Shown here: positions 23,960 to 34,901 of the stretch, in pieces
How positions within the stretch are numbered: the stretch's first letter is position 1
How the letters are laid out: the number at the start of each line of letters is the position of its first letter
From: Methylobacterium thuringiense
GTDB lineage: Bacteria > Pseudomonadota > Alphaproteobacteria > Rhizobiales > Beijerinckiaceae
Assembly (NCBI RefSeq): GCF_022179645.1
Contig: NZ_BPRA01000014.1
Span: 186,001-250,000, forward strand
Reading direction: 5' to 3'
Length of the DNA: 64,000 nucleotides
Position numbers and translations under genes: made by a program
Notes under the pieces: model-generated
The model's database searches: none
Seen by the model: only the letters and a program-made list of their open reading frames with translations
Told to the model about the DNA's origin: nothing

Positions 23960-25534
23960 TTAGTGAGAAGCCTGCACGGCGGCCTTCGGCCGGCGGATCA
24001 GCGGCGTGGCGCAGGCCATGACGAGGAAGAGCGCGGTGAGGACGAGAAACACGTCCTCGAAGGCCATGACCATGCCCTGGATGCGGACCTGATTGGTCAG
24101 GGATTTCAGCGCCATCGCGTCGGCCGCGCTGCCGAACCCGGAAAAGCCCTGGCGGAGGCCGTCGAGCCGCTGGAGCGCGGTGTCGTTCGCCCAGGTCACG
24201 CGCTCGTGGAGGCGCGCGAGGTGGAGGTCCCAGCGGTCGTTCAGCAGCGTGTTGATCAGCGCGAGGCCGACCGCGCCGCCGAGGTTCCGGGTGAGGTTGT
24301 AGAGGCCCGAGGCGTTCTTCATGCGCTCGGGCGGCAGGGTGCCCAGCGCGATGTTGTTGATCGGGATCATGCACAGCATCAGCGAGCAGCCGCGCAGCAC
24401 CTGGGGCCAGAGCAGTTCCCAGAAATCCCAGTCCTTGGTCAGCCCGGTGACGATCCAGGTCCCGGCGGCGAAGCCCGAAAAGCCGAGCGCCATCAGGATG
24501 CGCGGGTCGACCTTTCCGGAGAAGCGGCCGGCGATGGGGGCGGTGGCGAACATGCACAGCCCCGAGACGAACATCGTCTCGCCGATTTGCAGCGCCGAGT
24601 AGCCGCGCACGCGGGCGAGATAGACCGGATAGAGGTAGGTCAGCCCGTAGAGGCCGATGCCCATGATGAAGCTCGCCGCGCAGCCGGCGGCGAAGTTGCG
24701 ATCGGTGAAGGCGCGCAGCTCCACGATCGGCTGGCGGGCGGTGAAGGCGCGCCAGAAGAACGCCACGCAGCAGAGCATGCCGACGACGGCGCAGACGAGC
24801 ACCGCCTCGTCCTGCAGCCAGTCGTGGTTCGGGCCTTCTTCGAGCACGTATTCGAGGCAGCCGAGGAAACCGCCCATCACGACGAGGCCGGTCCAGTCGA
24901 AATTCTTGATGAGACTCGTGTTCGGCTTGTCGAAATCGACCAGCGCCCAGGTCGAGACCGTGACGAAGATGCCCGGCACGATGTTGATCAGGAACAGCCA
25001 GTGCCAGGAGAGCAGGTCTGTCAGGTAGCCGCCCACCGTCGGGCCGATGGTGGGGGCGAGCGTCGCCACGAGGCCGATCATCGGCGAGACGATCGAGCGC
25101 TTCGAGGGCGGGAAGATCGTGAAGGCCGAGGCGAAGACCGTCGGGATCATGCCGCCGCCCAGAAACCCCTGGAGGGCGCGCCAGACGATCATCTCGTCGA
25201 TGGACGAGCTGGTGGCGCACATCGCGCTCATCAGCGTGAAGCCGGCCGCCGAGATCACGAACATCCAGCGCGTCGAGAGCACCCGCGAGAGCGTGCCCGA
25301 GAGTGGGATCGCGATGACCTCGGCGATCAGGTAGCTGGTCTGGACCCAGGGGATCTCGTCGCCCGAGGCCGAGAGCCCCGCCTGGATCTCGTTGAGCGAG
25401 GCCGAGACGATCTGGATGTCCAGGATCGCCATGAACATCCCGAAGACCATGCACAGGAACGCCACCATGCGGCGGCGGTCGAGGGGCGGTTCGGCCGGGA
25501 TGGCCGAGGGGGCGACGGCAGCCGTGGCAACCAT
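23960..25534 (-). CDS. MFS multidrug efflux transporter, EmrB/QacA (DHA2) family
   Basis: A 524-residue inner-membrane proton-coupled exporter with about 14 hydrophobic segments. The start MVATAAVAPSAIPAEPP at 25534 precedes the first helix VAFLCMVFGMFMAILDIQIV, whose LDIQIVSASL is the DHA2 motif D1 (LDxTIVNVAL). The longer upstream frame runs through the R1 repeat and is not used. It is downstream of the membrane-fusion protein gene on the same strand, forming an EmrAB-type tripartite pump with an outer-membrane channel encoded elsewhere. Substrate unknown; likely repressed by the divergent TetR protein. Confidence 0.93.
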   Translation of the reverse strand: MVATAAVAPSAIPAEPPLDRRRMVAFLCMVFGMFMAILDIQIVSASLNEIQAGLSASGDEIPWVQTSYLIAEVIAIPLSGTLSRVLSTRWMFVISAAGFTLMSAMCATSSSIDEMIVWRALQGFLGGGMIPTVFASAFTIFPPSKRSIVSPMIGLVATLAPTIGPTVGGYLTDLLSWHWLFLINIVPGIFVTVSTWALVDFDKPNTSLIKNFDWTGLVVMGGFLGCLEYVLEEGPNHDWLQDEAVLVCAVVGMLCCVAFFWRAFTARQPIVELRAFTDRNFAAGCAASFIMGIGLYGLTYLYPVYLARVRGYSALQIGETMFVSGLCMFATAPIAGRFSGKVDPRILMALGFSGFAAGTWIVTGLTKDWDFWELLWPQVLRGCSLMLCMIPINNIALGTLPPERMKNASGLYNLTRNLGGAVGLALINTLLNDRWDLHLARLHERVTWANDTALQRLDGLRQGFSGFGSAADAMALKSLTNQVRIQGMVMAFEDVFLVLTALFLVMACATPLIRRPKAAVQASH

Positions 25535-25579
25535 GTGGGTTATGCCGGTTCCGATTTGTCGGATCGCGTGATGTGTCGC

Positions 25580-25692
25580 TTCCCTTCCCCCTTGCGGGGA
25601 GGGGCTAGGGGTGGGGTAGTTCAGGATCGAACGCAGCGGTGCCTTCTGCACCACCCCCACCTCCAACTCCTCCCCACAAGGGGGAGGAGAGG
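25580..25692. repeat. R1 palindromic repeat, copy 2, between the efflux genes
   Basis: Homologous, in reverse orientation, to the copy between atpA and atpG. It has CTTGCGGGGAGGGG, GGATCGAACGCAG and CTCCTCCCCACAAGGGGGAG. It sits inside the two-gene efflux operon and would form a hairpin in the mRNA between the fusion protein and transporter. Confidence 0.78.
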
Positions 25693-25728
25693 TGCACGAT
25701 GCACCGGTGCGACCAATCGGACGCCGTC

Positions 25729-26958
25729 CTACTCGTGATCGGCAGTCGCAGTCCGCACCGGCGACCGGTCGTCCGGCCCGCGGGTGTCGACCCTGACCGT
25801 CACCGACATGCCCGGCCGCAACAGGCCTTCGCTCGCGACGTCGGCCGGTACGTGGACGCGCACGGGCAGGCGCTGGACGATCTTGGTGAAGTTGCCGGTG
25901 GCGTTGTCGGTGGGCAGCAGGCTGAACACCGTGCCGGAGGCCGGCGAGAACGACTCGACCTCGCCGGTGATCTTCCTGTCGGGATAGGCGTCGACGAGGA
26001 TCGTCACCGGCTGGCCCGGCTTCATCTGCGAGACCTGCGTCTCCTTGAAGTTCGCGTCGATGCGCACGCTCTGGAGCGGCACCAGCGCAGCGACGCGGGA
26101 GCCCGGCTGGACATAGGCCCCGGCCTCCACCGCCTTGTTGCCGACGACGCCGTCGAAGGGCGCGCGGATCACGGTGAAGTCGAGGTCGCGCCGGGCCCGG
26201 TCGACGGCGGTGCGCAATTCGCCCGCGAGGCTTTCGGCCTCCTGCTTCTGGGCGACGAGCACGTCGACATTGGCTTTGGCCGCGAGCACCGCGGCTTGCG
26301 CGCCCTTCACCGAGGCGTCGGTGCGGTCGCGGTCGGCCTTGGTCTGGTCGAGCTTGGATTTCGCAACGTAGTCGGCCTGCATCTGCGTGGCGCGGACGTA
26401 ATCGGCCGCGGCGCGGACGGCGTCGGCCTTCATGCCGTCGACCTGTGCCGCGCTCTGGGCGACCTGGGCCTGGGCCGCCTCGGCCTGGCGGCCGATGCGC
26501 GCGATCGTGCTCTCCTGCGTGGCGAGCTTGTCCTGCGCCGCGCGCAAGGCCAGCCGGTAGTCGCCGTCGTCGAGCCGGGCGATCACGTCGCCCTTCTTCA
26601 CCGACTGGCCGTTCACGATCGGAACCGCATCAAGATAGCCCGAGACCTTGGCCGCGAGCACGGAGATGTCGGCCTGCACGTAGGCGTCGTCCGTCGAGAC
26701 GAAGAAGCGCCCCAGCGTCCAGTACTGCCAACCCTCGTAGCCGCCCCCGCCGAGCGCGGCCGTGAGCACGGTCAGCAACAGCAGCGTCTTGAGGGGCCGG
26801 CGCTTCTTTGCCGGAGGCTCGGCAGGCGCCGAGGCGGGCAGCGCGGCCGTCGGCACGGCAGGCGCGCGGCTTACATCGGGCCGACCCCGCGAAACGCTCT
26901 CATCGCTCGGCTCGACGATGGCATCCTCCCGGTGTGCGCCGTCTTCGCGAAGGGACAT
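25729..26958 (-). CDS. HlyD/EmrA-family membrane fusion protein
   Basis: Periplasmic adaptor of an EmrAB-type efflux pump. From the ATG at 26958 (GGAG 6 nt upstream) the protein has 409 residues: a proline-rich cytoplasmic N-terminus, one membrane helix (LKTLLLLTVLTAALGGGGY), the EmrA-type motif STDDAYVQADISVLAAKVSG, a long coiled-coil hairpin and a beta-barrel. An ATG further upstream would place the start over the TetR operators and is less likely. It is divergent from tetR and is the first gene of the efflux operon. Confidence 0.9.
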   Translation of the reverse strand: MSLREDGAHREDAIVEPSDESVSRGRPDVSRAPAVPTAALPASAPAEPPAKKRRPLKTLLLLTVLTAALGGGGYEGWQYWTLGRFFVSTDDAYVQADISVLAAKVSGYLDAVPIVNGQSVKKGDVIARLDDGDYRLALRAAQDKLATQESTIARIGRQAEAAQAQVAQSAAQVDGMKADAVRAAADYVRATQMQADYVAKSKLDQTKADRDRTDASVKGAQAAVLAAKANVDVLVAQKQEAESLAGELRTAVDRARRDLDFTVIRAPFDGVVGNKAVEAGAYVQPGSRVAALVPLQSVRIDANFKETQVSQMKPGQPVTILVDAYPDRKITGEVESFSPASGTVFSLLPTDNATGNFTKIVQRLPVRVHVPADVASEGLLRPGMSVTVRVDTRGPDDRSPVRTATADHE

Positions 26959-26976
26959 CGCGGGCTCCGAATTGTC

Positions 26977-26997
26977 TTGACCGAACCGTTCGGTCGG
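26977..26997. promoter_or_regulatory. TetR-type operator 1
   Basis: TTGACCGAACCGTTCGGTCGG matches the perfect palindrome at 27065-27085 except for the last two bases. It is only about 20 bp from the start of the membrane-fusion gene, well placed to block its transcription. The ACCGAACGGT-type core resembles operators of other TetR-regulated efflux loci. Confidence 0.75.
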
Positions 26998-27031
26998 TAA
27001 GCAGGACGCATTGACGCCCGGCGGCTTCACG

Positions 27032-27073
27032 CTCATAAATACGTTGACCGAACTCATAAATACGTTGACCGAA
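27032..27073. repeat. 21-bp tandem duplication carrying an operator half-site
   Basis: The 21-mer beginning CTCATAAATACGTTGACC and ending GAA occurs twice head-to-tail, exactly (27032-27052 and 27053-27073). The second copy runs into the full palindrome at 27065, while the first holds only the left half-site TTGACCGAA. It lies in the divergent promoter region and may also duplicate a -35-like TTGACC. Confidence 0.85.
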
Positions 27074-27085
27074 CCGTTCGGTCAA
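27065..27085. promoter_or_regulatory. TetR-type operator 2 (perfect palindrome)
   Basis: TTGACCGAAC-C-GTTCGGTCAA is a perfect 21-bp palindrome 17 bp before the start codon of tetR. Together with operator 1 it brackets the intergenic region, as expected for an autoregulated divergent efflux locus. Confidence 0.82.
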
Positions 27086-27101
27086 TAACGAGCATCGAGA
27101 C

Positions 27102-27758
27102 ATGGCGGCCCCTGCAACGAGCCTCGCGCATCCTACGCAGCGACCGGTTTCCGCATCCTCAACCGCAGAGACCGACAAGCGCCGCCAGATCCTGGAGGGC
27201 GCACGCTCGGTGTTCATGGCCGCCGGCTTCGACGGCGCCAGCATGGGCGAGGTCGCCAAGGCGGCGGGCGTCTCCAAGGGCACGCTCTACGTCTATTTCG
27301 ACAGCAAGGAAGCCCTGTTCGAGGCGCTGACGACGCAGGAGAAGCGCGGACTCGCCGAGGCGCTGTTCCAGCTCGATCCGCAGGACCCGGACGTCCGCGG
27401 CGCGCTCACCCGGCTCGGCCAGACCTATCTCACCGAGATCTCGAAGCCAGAGCACGTCTCGGTGATCCGCATGGTGATCGGCGCCACCGAAAAGTTTCCG
27501 AGGCTGGGCCAGGCCTTCTTCGAGGCCGGGCCGGCCTGCGGCATCGAGCGGCTCACCGCCTATCTCGACACGCAGGTCGCGGCCGGCCGCTTGCGCAAGT
27601 CGGACACCGGGCTCGCCGCCAAGCATTTTCTGCATCTGTGCCAGGCGGGGCTGCTCACCCGTCTGCTGTTCGCGGCCGGAGAGCCGCCGACGGAGGCGGA
27701 CAAGCAGCATCGGATCGCCGAGGCGGTGCGGGTGTTCCTTGCCGGTTACGGGGTCTGA
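27102..27758 (+). CDS. TetR/AcrR-family transcriptional repressor
   Basis: A 218-residue regulator with the TetR DNA-binding domain at residues 25-75: RRQILEGARSVFMAAGFDGA, then the helix-turn-helix GEVAKAAGVSKGTLYVYFDS. The C-terminal ligand-binding domain resembles the TetR_C AefR-like type. It is transcribed divergently from the EmrAB-type operon, with two operators between, so it most likely represses both. The inducer is unknown. Confidence 0.93.
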   Translation: MAAPATSLAHPTQRPVSASSTAETDKRRQILEGARSVFMAAGFDGASMGEVAKAAGVSKGTLYVYFDSKEALFEALTTQEKRGLAEALFQLDPQDPDVRGALTRLGQTYLTEISKPEHVSVIRMVIGATEKFPRLGQAFFEAGPACGIERLTAYLDTQVAAGRLRKSDTGLAAKHFLHLCQAGLLTRLLFAAGEPPTEADKQHRIAEAVRVFLAGYGV

Positions 27759-27919
27759 TCAAGCCGGCCTCCATGTGGCCGCCGGGCGACATCGGCCGGC
27801 AATCCGCGGCTGCGTCTCCGGCAAAGCTTGCCAGCCGGTGCCGGGGCTCGCAGGGTTCCGGCCTGTTTCGACAGCTCGGCTTTGGCTGGCCGTCCCGATT
27901 CCGTGTCTTCGAGGTCCCC

Positions 27920-28135
27920 ATGCGTCGCCTGATGCAGACCGTCGCTCTCGCGCTCGCGGGCGCTGCCGTGTCGGCCTGTGCGCCGCATCCGATCGTCGCC
28001 CGCGATCCGGAGCCGCCGCCCTCGCCCGCCGAGGCCTATGATTGCGGCACCACGCGGCTTCCCCTCAACGCCGCGATCTCGAACTGCACGCCGCGCTACC
28101 GCGAGGCGCCGACGGTCCTGCGCTCGCGGGGCTAG
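27920..28135 (+). CDS. Small putative lipoprotein, unknown function
   Basis: A 71-residue protein starting MRRLMQTVALALAGAAVSAC. The lipobox-like AVSAC motif places the lipidated Cys at residue 20, followed by a proline-rich stretch and two further cysteines. The start follows GAGG at 5 nt. The TAG stop codon lies within the CTAG at the edge of an R6 repeat, so the C-terminus may have been set by the repeat insertion. Confidence 0.65.
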   Translation: MRRLMQTVALALAGAAVSACAPHPIVARDPEPPPSPAEAYDCGTTRLPLNAAISNCTPRYREAPTVLRSRG

Positions 28136-28244
28136 AGCAGGCTGCGAAAAAGTGGCAACGCTTTTTCGCGCGAAGCCTGCTCTAAACTCTTGAATCGATC
28201 ACGCTGCGTTTTGATCGGTTCGATCAAAACGCAGCGTGATCGAG
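28132..28244. repeat. R6 MITE-like repeat, copy 1
   Basis: Starts CTAGAGCAGGCTGCGAAAAA and ends with a 20-bp-arm perfect hairpin (28199-28241) of ATCACGCTGCGTTTTGATCG and its inverse. A first hairpin pairs AGCAGGCT with AGCCTGCT. A second copy, in reverse orientation, is inserted in R5 copy C at 52949-53061. Size (113 bp), two-hairpin structure and CTAG boundary suggest a non-autonomous mobile element. Confidence 0.8.
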
Positions 28245-28346
28245 AGCCTATGATGCGGGCGGCGCGTTTACCCGGTCTGAGCGTTTCGGCGTCAGGATCG
28301 GTCAGCGCGGACCCGATCGACCGCAGCCTGCCGGAGACCTGAGCCC

Positions 28347-28703
28347 GTGTCGCATCCCAGCCTTCTCGCCGCCGCGGCCCTGATCGGCCTGTCGCTCACC
28401 GGCTTCGCCCGCGCCGAGAGCCTGCTCGACCGCGCGAACCGTGCCTCCGCCGTCGGCCCGACCGTCCTGCAGGTCGACCCCGATCGCGGCCGCTTCGTCG
28501 GCCGGCCCCTCAGTGCTGTCGTGCCCGGTCCCGGTGAGCGCATCGTCAACGCCGTGCCCGTGCCGCATGTGATGAACGGCGGCGGCTTCGGCCTCTCGGG
28601 CGCCGACTACTACAGCGACGCCAGTACCGAGGGCCGCCTCGGCCAGCGCCGGCACGTCAACGAGCAGATCCTGGCACCCGGCCTGCGCGCTCCACTGCGG
28701 TGA
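28347..28703 (+). CDS. Small exported protein of unknown function
   Basis: A 118-residue protein with a signal peptide (SHPSLLAAAALIGLSLTGFA, cleavage near ARAES). GTG start at 28347 with GGAG about 11 nt upstream. The mature part is polar, rich in Gly/Pro/Val, with no cysteine and no recognised domain. The following gene on the same strand also encodes a small exported protein. Confidence 0.65.
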   Translation: MSHPSLLAAAALIGLSLTGFARAESLLDRANRASAVGPTVLQVDPDRGRFVGRPLSAVVPGPGERIVNAVPVPHVMNGGGFGLSGADYYSDASTEGRLGQRRHVNEQILAPGLRAPLR

Positions 28704-28912
28704 GCAGTCGAATGGATCGACTCAGTCCTCGGAGTCGATCTCATCGTAGCGACCTTATCTGTGCCGGGCAGAGCAATCTCGGCTCGCGCAGATTGCGAAC
28801 TTCCCTGAATTTTATAGAGCGCTGACGGCAGCGCTCTATTCAGGCAACCAGCGGCGCTGCATGACTTCGGCCGGGCTGCGATCACGCGGTCCCCATCCCC
28901 CGGAGCCCGCCC

Positions 28913-29179
28913 GTGCTGCGCCTCGCCTTCGCCTGTCTCGCCTCCTGCATCACCCTGTCGCCAGCGCTTGCAGGGTTCCCCTGCGACGAGCTCCGGGCCG
29001 AGCGGAACTCGACCTACAAGGACGCCGGCTACTGCTTCAAGACGGCTCAGGCGATCCGCGAATACGGCAATGCCGATTGCCGCTACGACGACATCGCCGA
29101 CGTGCCCCTCTCGGCCGCCGCCCGCAAGAAGATCGCCGAGATCGTCGCCGACGAGCGCCGAAACGGTTGCGCGCGCTGA
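28913..29179 (+). CDS. Exported YARHG-like domain protein
   Basis: An 88-residue protein with a signal peptide (LRLAFACLASCITLSPALA). The mature part has CDELRAERNSTYKDAGYCF and CRYDDIADVPLS, then a C-terminal Cys; the paired cysteines and the NxxYKxxGYCF pattern resemble YARHG extracellular domains. It is probably periplasmic with disulfides. GTG start at 28913. Function unknown. Confidence 0.7.
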   Translation: MLRLAFACLASCITLSPALAGFPCDELRAERNSTYKDAGYCFKTAQAIREYGNADCRYDDIADVPLSAAARKKIAEIVADERRNGCAR

Positions 29180-29666
29180 CCGGACTGCCGTGAATTTTCG
29201 CGATCCGACTCCGCGGTGAAAGCTGCGGTTCCTGGAATTATCCTGCGCATTCGTTGCGCCTGCAGATCCCGAGCGTGATGCTGCCGAGCCTTGCGAACGG
29301 CTCGGCCGCACGTCGTATCGGCGGATCATCTCTTCGTTGTGGCGCTGAGCCGCCGAAACATCACAGCAACATGACGTCATGACGGCGACCGAGCCGCACA
29401 AAATCTCGATCGATTCCAATGTTTCGCCGCCGCAATAAAGTCTGCGCTGCGGCGCACAACAAACTCCGAGACAAATCGAAATTATTCTCAATTTGCGCAG
29501 CGCAAAAATAAGTTCTGCGGAAGCGTAACCATCGTTTGCGCTCGACGCTGAAGTTTGGCAATCAATGCCCGCTCTTCGAGGGAGGAGCGTCCTGATCCGA
29601 GCAACCGTCCCATGGCCGCAAAGGCTAAGCTCGGCAAACACGAACGATAAGCTCAAGGACGAACGC
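29180..29666. other. 487-bp gene-free leader upstream of hppA
   Basis: No credible ORF. The region is clearly more A/T-rich than its surroundings between about 29340 and 29560 and contains a small inverted repeat TTGCGC-A-GCGCAA at 29493-29505. It probably holds the hppA promoter. An ATG at 29565 would give a 34-residue N-terminal extension to HppA unlike the family, so it is not used. No tRNA or riboswitch was recognised. Confidence 0.5.
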
Positions 29667-31796
<2,130 letters not shown>

Positions 31797-31817
31797 CCCG
31801 CGCCGATCCGGCCCGAC

Positions 31818-31856
31818 GAAAAAACCCGCCCCGGAGCATCCGGGGCGGGTTTTTTC
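31818..31856 (+). terminator. Intrinsic terminator after hppA
   Basis: Perfect stem CCCGCCCCGGA/TCCGGGGCGGG with a 3-nt loop, preceded by A6 and followed by T6, so it can work in both directions. It ends hppA and could also stop the minus-strand gene that follows. Confidence 0.95.
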
Positions 31857-31894
31857 ATCTGGGTCCGGGAATCGCGGCCCGAACGCGCAAAAAA

Positions 31895-32134
31895 TCAGTC
31901 GCAGGTCTCTTTCTTGACGGTCTTGGTGTCGCCTTCGTCGTTCTCGGTGCGGACCGTTTTCGAGACGCAGCCGTCGCCGTGATCCTTCACGGTGACGGAC
32001 TTCGACTCGGTCGAGGGCCGGTCGACCACGACGGTGTCGGGCGCGTTGCGCTCGATCACGGTGGTCTGCGCCTGGGCGGCCGAGACCCCGAACAGGGTCA
32101 GGGCGGCCGCGGTGGCGATCAAGGACTTGCGCAT
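31895..32134 (-). CDS. Small exported protein of unknown function
   Basis: A 79-residue protein with a signal peptide (MRKSLIATAAALTLFGVSAA, cleavage after AQA) and a polar, charged mature part with two cysteines (DGCVSKT and KKETCD), possibly disulfide-linked. The start at 32134 has GGAGGAAACG directly upstream. It is convergent with hppA and the terminator at 31818 lies beyond its stop. Confidence 0.75.
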   Translation of the reverse strand: MRKSLIATAAALTLFGVSAAQAQTTVIERNAPDTVVVDRPSTESKSVTVKDHGDGCVSKTVRTENDEGDTKTVKKETCD

Positions 32135-32372
32135 CGTTTCCTCCGGTGGAGATGAGTTGCGCAGGAAACGGCGTGCCGACCTGAACCGTTCCGGCGCAAG
32201 CACCGGGCGGTCTGCGCTGAAACCGCGGTTCGCGCCGCCGACGGCTGCTCGGCGCCGCGGCGAGCCCGACGATCGACTTAAGGTGCGGATCGCGCCTTCC
32301 CGGCGACGAGGAGATGCGCTGCAGCATCCCTGCCCCTATATGGCGGGATCATCCCGCAAGAAGTTTTTCCGC

Positions 32373-34283
32373 ATGACATCCTCGCCCGCCCCCGCGGCGG
32401 AGGGCGCGCCGCAGCGTCCCGGCCTCCTGGCCACTTACAAGAAGCTCTGGCCCCATCTCTGGCCGGCTGGCCGGCCCGATCTGCAGCGCCGGATCTTCTT
32501 CGCCTTCGGCCTGATCCTCGTCGTGAAGAGCATGACGATGGTGATGCCGTTCACCTTCAAATGGGCGACGGACGCCCTCGTGGCCGTGATCGGCGCGGGC
32601 AAGGAGGGCGCGCACGCCGAAGCAATTCCGACCGGAATCTGGGCGATCCCGGCAGCGATGATCGCCCTCTACGGGTTCTCGCGCATCGCCATGGCGGCGC
32701 TGACGCAGATCCGCGACGGCGTCTTCGCCAAGGTGGCGATGCATGCCGTGCGACGGCTGGCGCTCCGCACCTTCGCGCACATGCACCGGCTGTCGCTCCG
32801 CTTCCACCTCGAACGGAAAACCGGCGGCCTCACCCGCGTGCTGGAGCGCGGACGCTCGGGCATCGAGGAACTGTCGCGACTGATGGTGCTGACGCTGGTG
32901 CCGACGATCATCGAGCTGGCACTGGTGCTCGGCCTGCTCACCTGGGAGTTCAACTGGCACTATTCGGCGATCGTCGCCGTCACCATCGCCGCCTATCTCG
33001 GCTACACCTGGAAGGCGACGGAGTGGCGGATCGCGATCCGCAAGCGGATGAACGCGTCGGACACCGACGCCAATTCCAAGGCCGTCGACTCGCTCCTGAA
33101 CTACGAGACCGTGAAGTATTTCGGCGCCGAGGCCCGCGAGACCGAACGCTACGACGGCTCGATGGCGAAGTACGAAAAGGCCTCGACGCAGACCTATGTC
33201 TCCCTCGCCGTGCTCAATGCCGGCCAGGCGGTGATCTTTACCCTCGGCATGACCTGCGTGATGTGGCTGGCCGCCACCGACATCATGGCCGGACGCGCCA
33301 CCATCGGCGGCTTCGTGCTCGTCAACACGATGCTGGTTCAGCTCGCGATGCCGCTCAACTTCATGGGCATGATCTACCGCGAGATCAAACAGGCGCTGAT
33401 CGACATCGACGACATGTTCCGGATCCTCGACCAGAACCCCGAGATCGCGGACAAGCCGGGTGCCGCCCCCCTCCGGGCCACGCGCGGGAGCGTGCGCTTC
33501 GAGGATGTGCGCTTCGCCTATATCCCGACCCGGCCGATCCTGAAGGGCGTGTCCTTCGAGGTGCCGGCCGGACAGACGGTTGCCATCGTCGGCCCCTCGG
33601 GCGCCGGCAAGTCGACCCTGTCGCGCCTGCTCTTCCGGTTCTACGAGCCGCAGGGCGGACGCATCCTGATCGACGGCCAGGACATCTCCGCGATCCGGCA
33701 GGATTCCCTGCGCGCCGCCATCGGCATGGTCCCGCAGGACACCGTGCTGTTCAACGACACCATCGGCTACAATATCCGCTACGGGCGCTGGGAGGCCACG
33801 GAGGCGGAAGTCCGCGAGGCTGCCCGCTCGGCCCAGATCGACCGCTTCATCGAGAGCCTGCCCGAGGGCTACGACACGCCGGTGGGCGAGCGCGGGCTGA
33901 AGCTCTCGGGCGGCGAGAAGCAGCGCGTCGCCATCGCCCGCACCATCCTGAAAGGGCCGCCGATCCTCGTCCTCGACGAGGCGACCTCGGCGCTGGACAG
34001 CTTCACCGAGCGCGACATCCAGACGGCCCTCGACCGGGTCTCCGAGGGGCGCACCACCCTGGTCATCGCCCACCGGCTCTCGACGGTCGTCAACGCCGAC
34101 GCGATCCTGGTGCTCGACCACGGCCGCATCGTCGAGCGCGGCGACCACGTCACCCTACTCGCCCGCAACGGCGTCTATGCCGCCCTGTGGAACCGCCAGC
34201 GGCAGGAGGATGCGGCGCGCGAGGTCCTGGCCCGGGTGGAGGACGACGCGGAGGTGCGTGAACTCGAGGTTGCGGCCCCTTAA
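32373..34283 (+). CDS. ABC transporter of mitochondrial Atm1/HMT type
   Basis: A half-transporter with fused membrane and ATPase domains, 636 residues. It has about six N-terminal helices, the Atm1-type motif NYETVKYFGAEARE near residue 245, Walker A GPSGAGKSTLSR near 407, LSGGEKQRVAIARTI and the Walker B LVLDEATSALD. Bacterial homologues export glutathione conjugates or metal complexes; the mitochondrial protein supports cytosolic Fe-S assembly. ATG at 32373 is preferred; 32340 is possible. No adjacent partner. Confidence 0.92.
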   Translation: MTSSPAPAAEGAPQRPGLLATYKKLWPHLWPAGRPDLQRRIFFAFGLILVVKSMTMVMPFTFKWATDALVAVIGAGKEGAHAEAIPTGIWAIPAAMIALYGFSRIAMAALTQIRDGVFAKVAMHAVRRLALRTFAHMHRLSLRFHLERKTGGLTRVLERGRSGIEELSRLMVLTLVPTIIELALVLGLLTWEFNWHYSAIVAVTIAAYLGYTWKATEWRIAIRKRMNASDTDANSKAVDSLLNYETVKYFGAEARETERYDGSMAKYEKASTQTYVSLAVLNAGQAVIFTLGMTCVMWLAATDIMAGRATIGGFVLVNTMLVQLAMPLNFMGMIYREIKQALIDIDDMFRILDQNPEIADKPGAAPLRATRGSVRFEDVRFAYIPTRPILKGVSFEVPAGQTVAIVGPSGAGKSTLSRLLFRFYEPQGGRILIDGQDISAIRQDSLRAAIGMVPQDTVLFNDTIGYNIRYGRWEATEAEVREAARSAQIDRFIESLPEGYDTPVGERGLKLSGGEKQRVAIARTILKGPPILVLDEATSALDSFTERDIQTALDRVSEGRTTLVIAHRLSTVVNADAILVLDHGRIVERGDHVTLLARNGVYAALWNRQRQEDAAREVLARVEDDAEVRELEVAAP

Positions 34284-34345
34284 CCATCTTCGGCGTATCG
34301 AAGACCCGGCGGTGTCTCGCAGAAGACCGCCGGGAGATCGCCAGC

Positions 34346-34855
34346 GTGATCCAGCGGCTCGTCGTTTCTTTCGCTTGCGTCTTGCTTTGTCTGGGCACCC
34401 TCGGAGCCGAGGCCGCGCCGCGCACGCGCATCGTCAAGGACGACGCGGCGGCCAGGATCGTCGTCTACGATTCGCTCTGCGATGAAGACAATTCGCTCGA
34501 ATGCCTGATCGCCGAGATCGGCTGCGCCGGTCCGGGCGATTTCGTCGCCACGATCCATAACCTCGACGCCAAGCAGGCCGCCGCCGTCTTCGCCAAGGCG
34601 AACGGCAAGGGCAGCGTCGCGGCCGGCGGCGTGAGCTTCGGCCTGCAAGTCTCCAAGGTCGCGCTCTCCGACTACACCTTCAACTGGGACGTCACCGCGG
34701 TCGCGCTTGAGAAGGGCGGCGAGGTCTGGAAGGCGATCTGGGGGGCGGGCGAGGTTGTGCTGCAGGCGGGGCCGAAGACGGCGAGGCTCCAGCGCGGCGA
34801 CGTCGGCGAGGAGGCGTTTCGCGAGGTGGTGCAGACCTGCCTGGCGGGGCAGTGA
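34346..34855 (+). CDS. Exported protein of unknown function
   Basis: A 169-residue protein with a signal peptide (IQRLVVSFACVLLCLGTLGA, cleavage near AEA). The mature part has cysteines at SLCDEDNSLECL and EIGC, and one near the C-terminus. GTG start at 34346, preceded by GGGAG. No known domain. The gene follows the Atm1-type transporter by 62 bp on the same strand and could be co-transcribed. Confidence 0.7.
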   Translation: MIQRLVVSFACVLLCLGTLGAEAAPRTRIVKDDAAARIVVYDSLCDEDNSLECLIAEIGCAGPGDFVATIHNLDAKQAAAVFAKANGKGSVAAGGVSFGLQVSKVALSDYTFNWDVTAVALEKGGEVWKAIWGAGEVVLQAGPKTARLQRGDVGEEAFREVVQTCLAGQ

Positions 34856-34901
34856 CGGACGGACCGTCCCGGTCGACGCTTCCAGCCGTTTCGCCTCTTC
34901 C

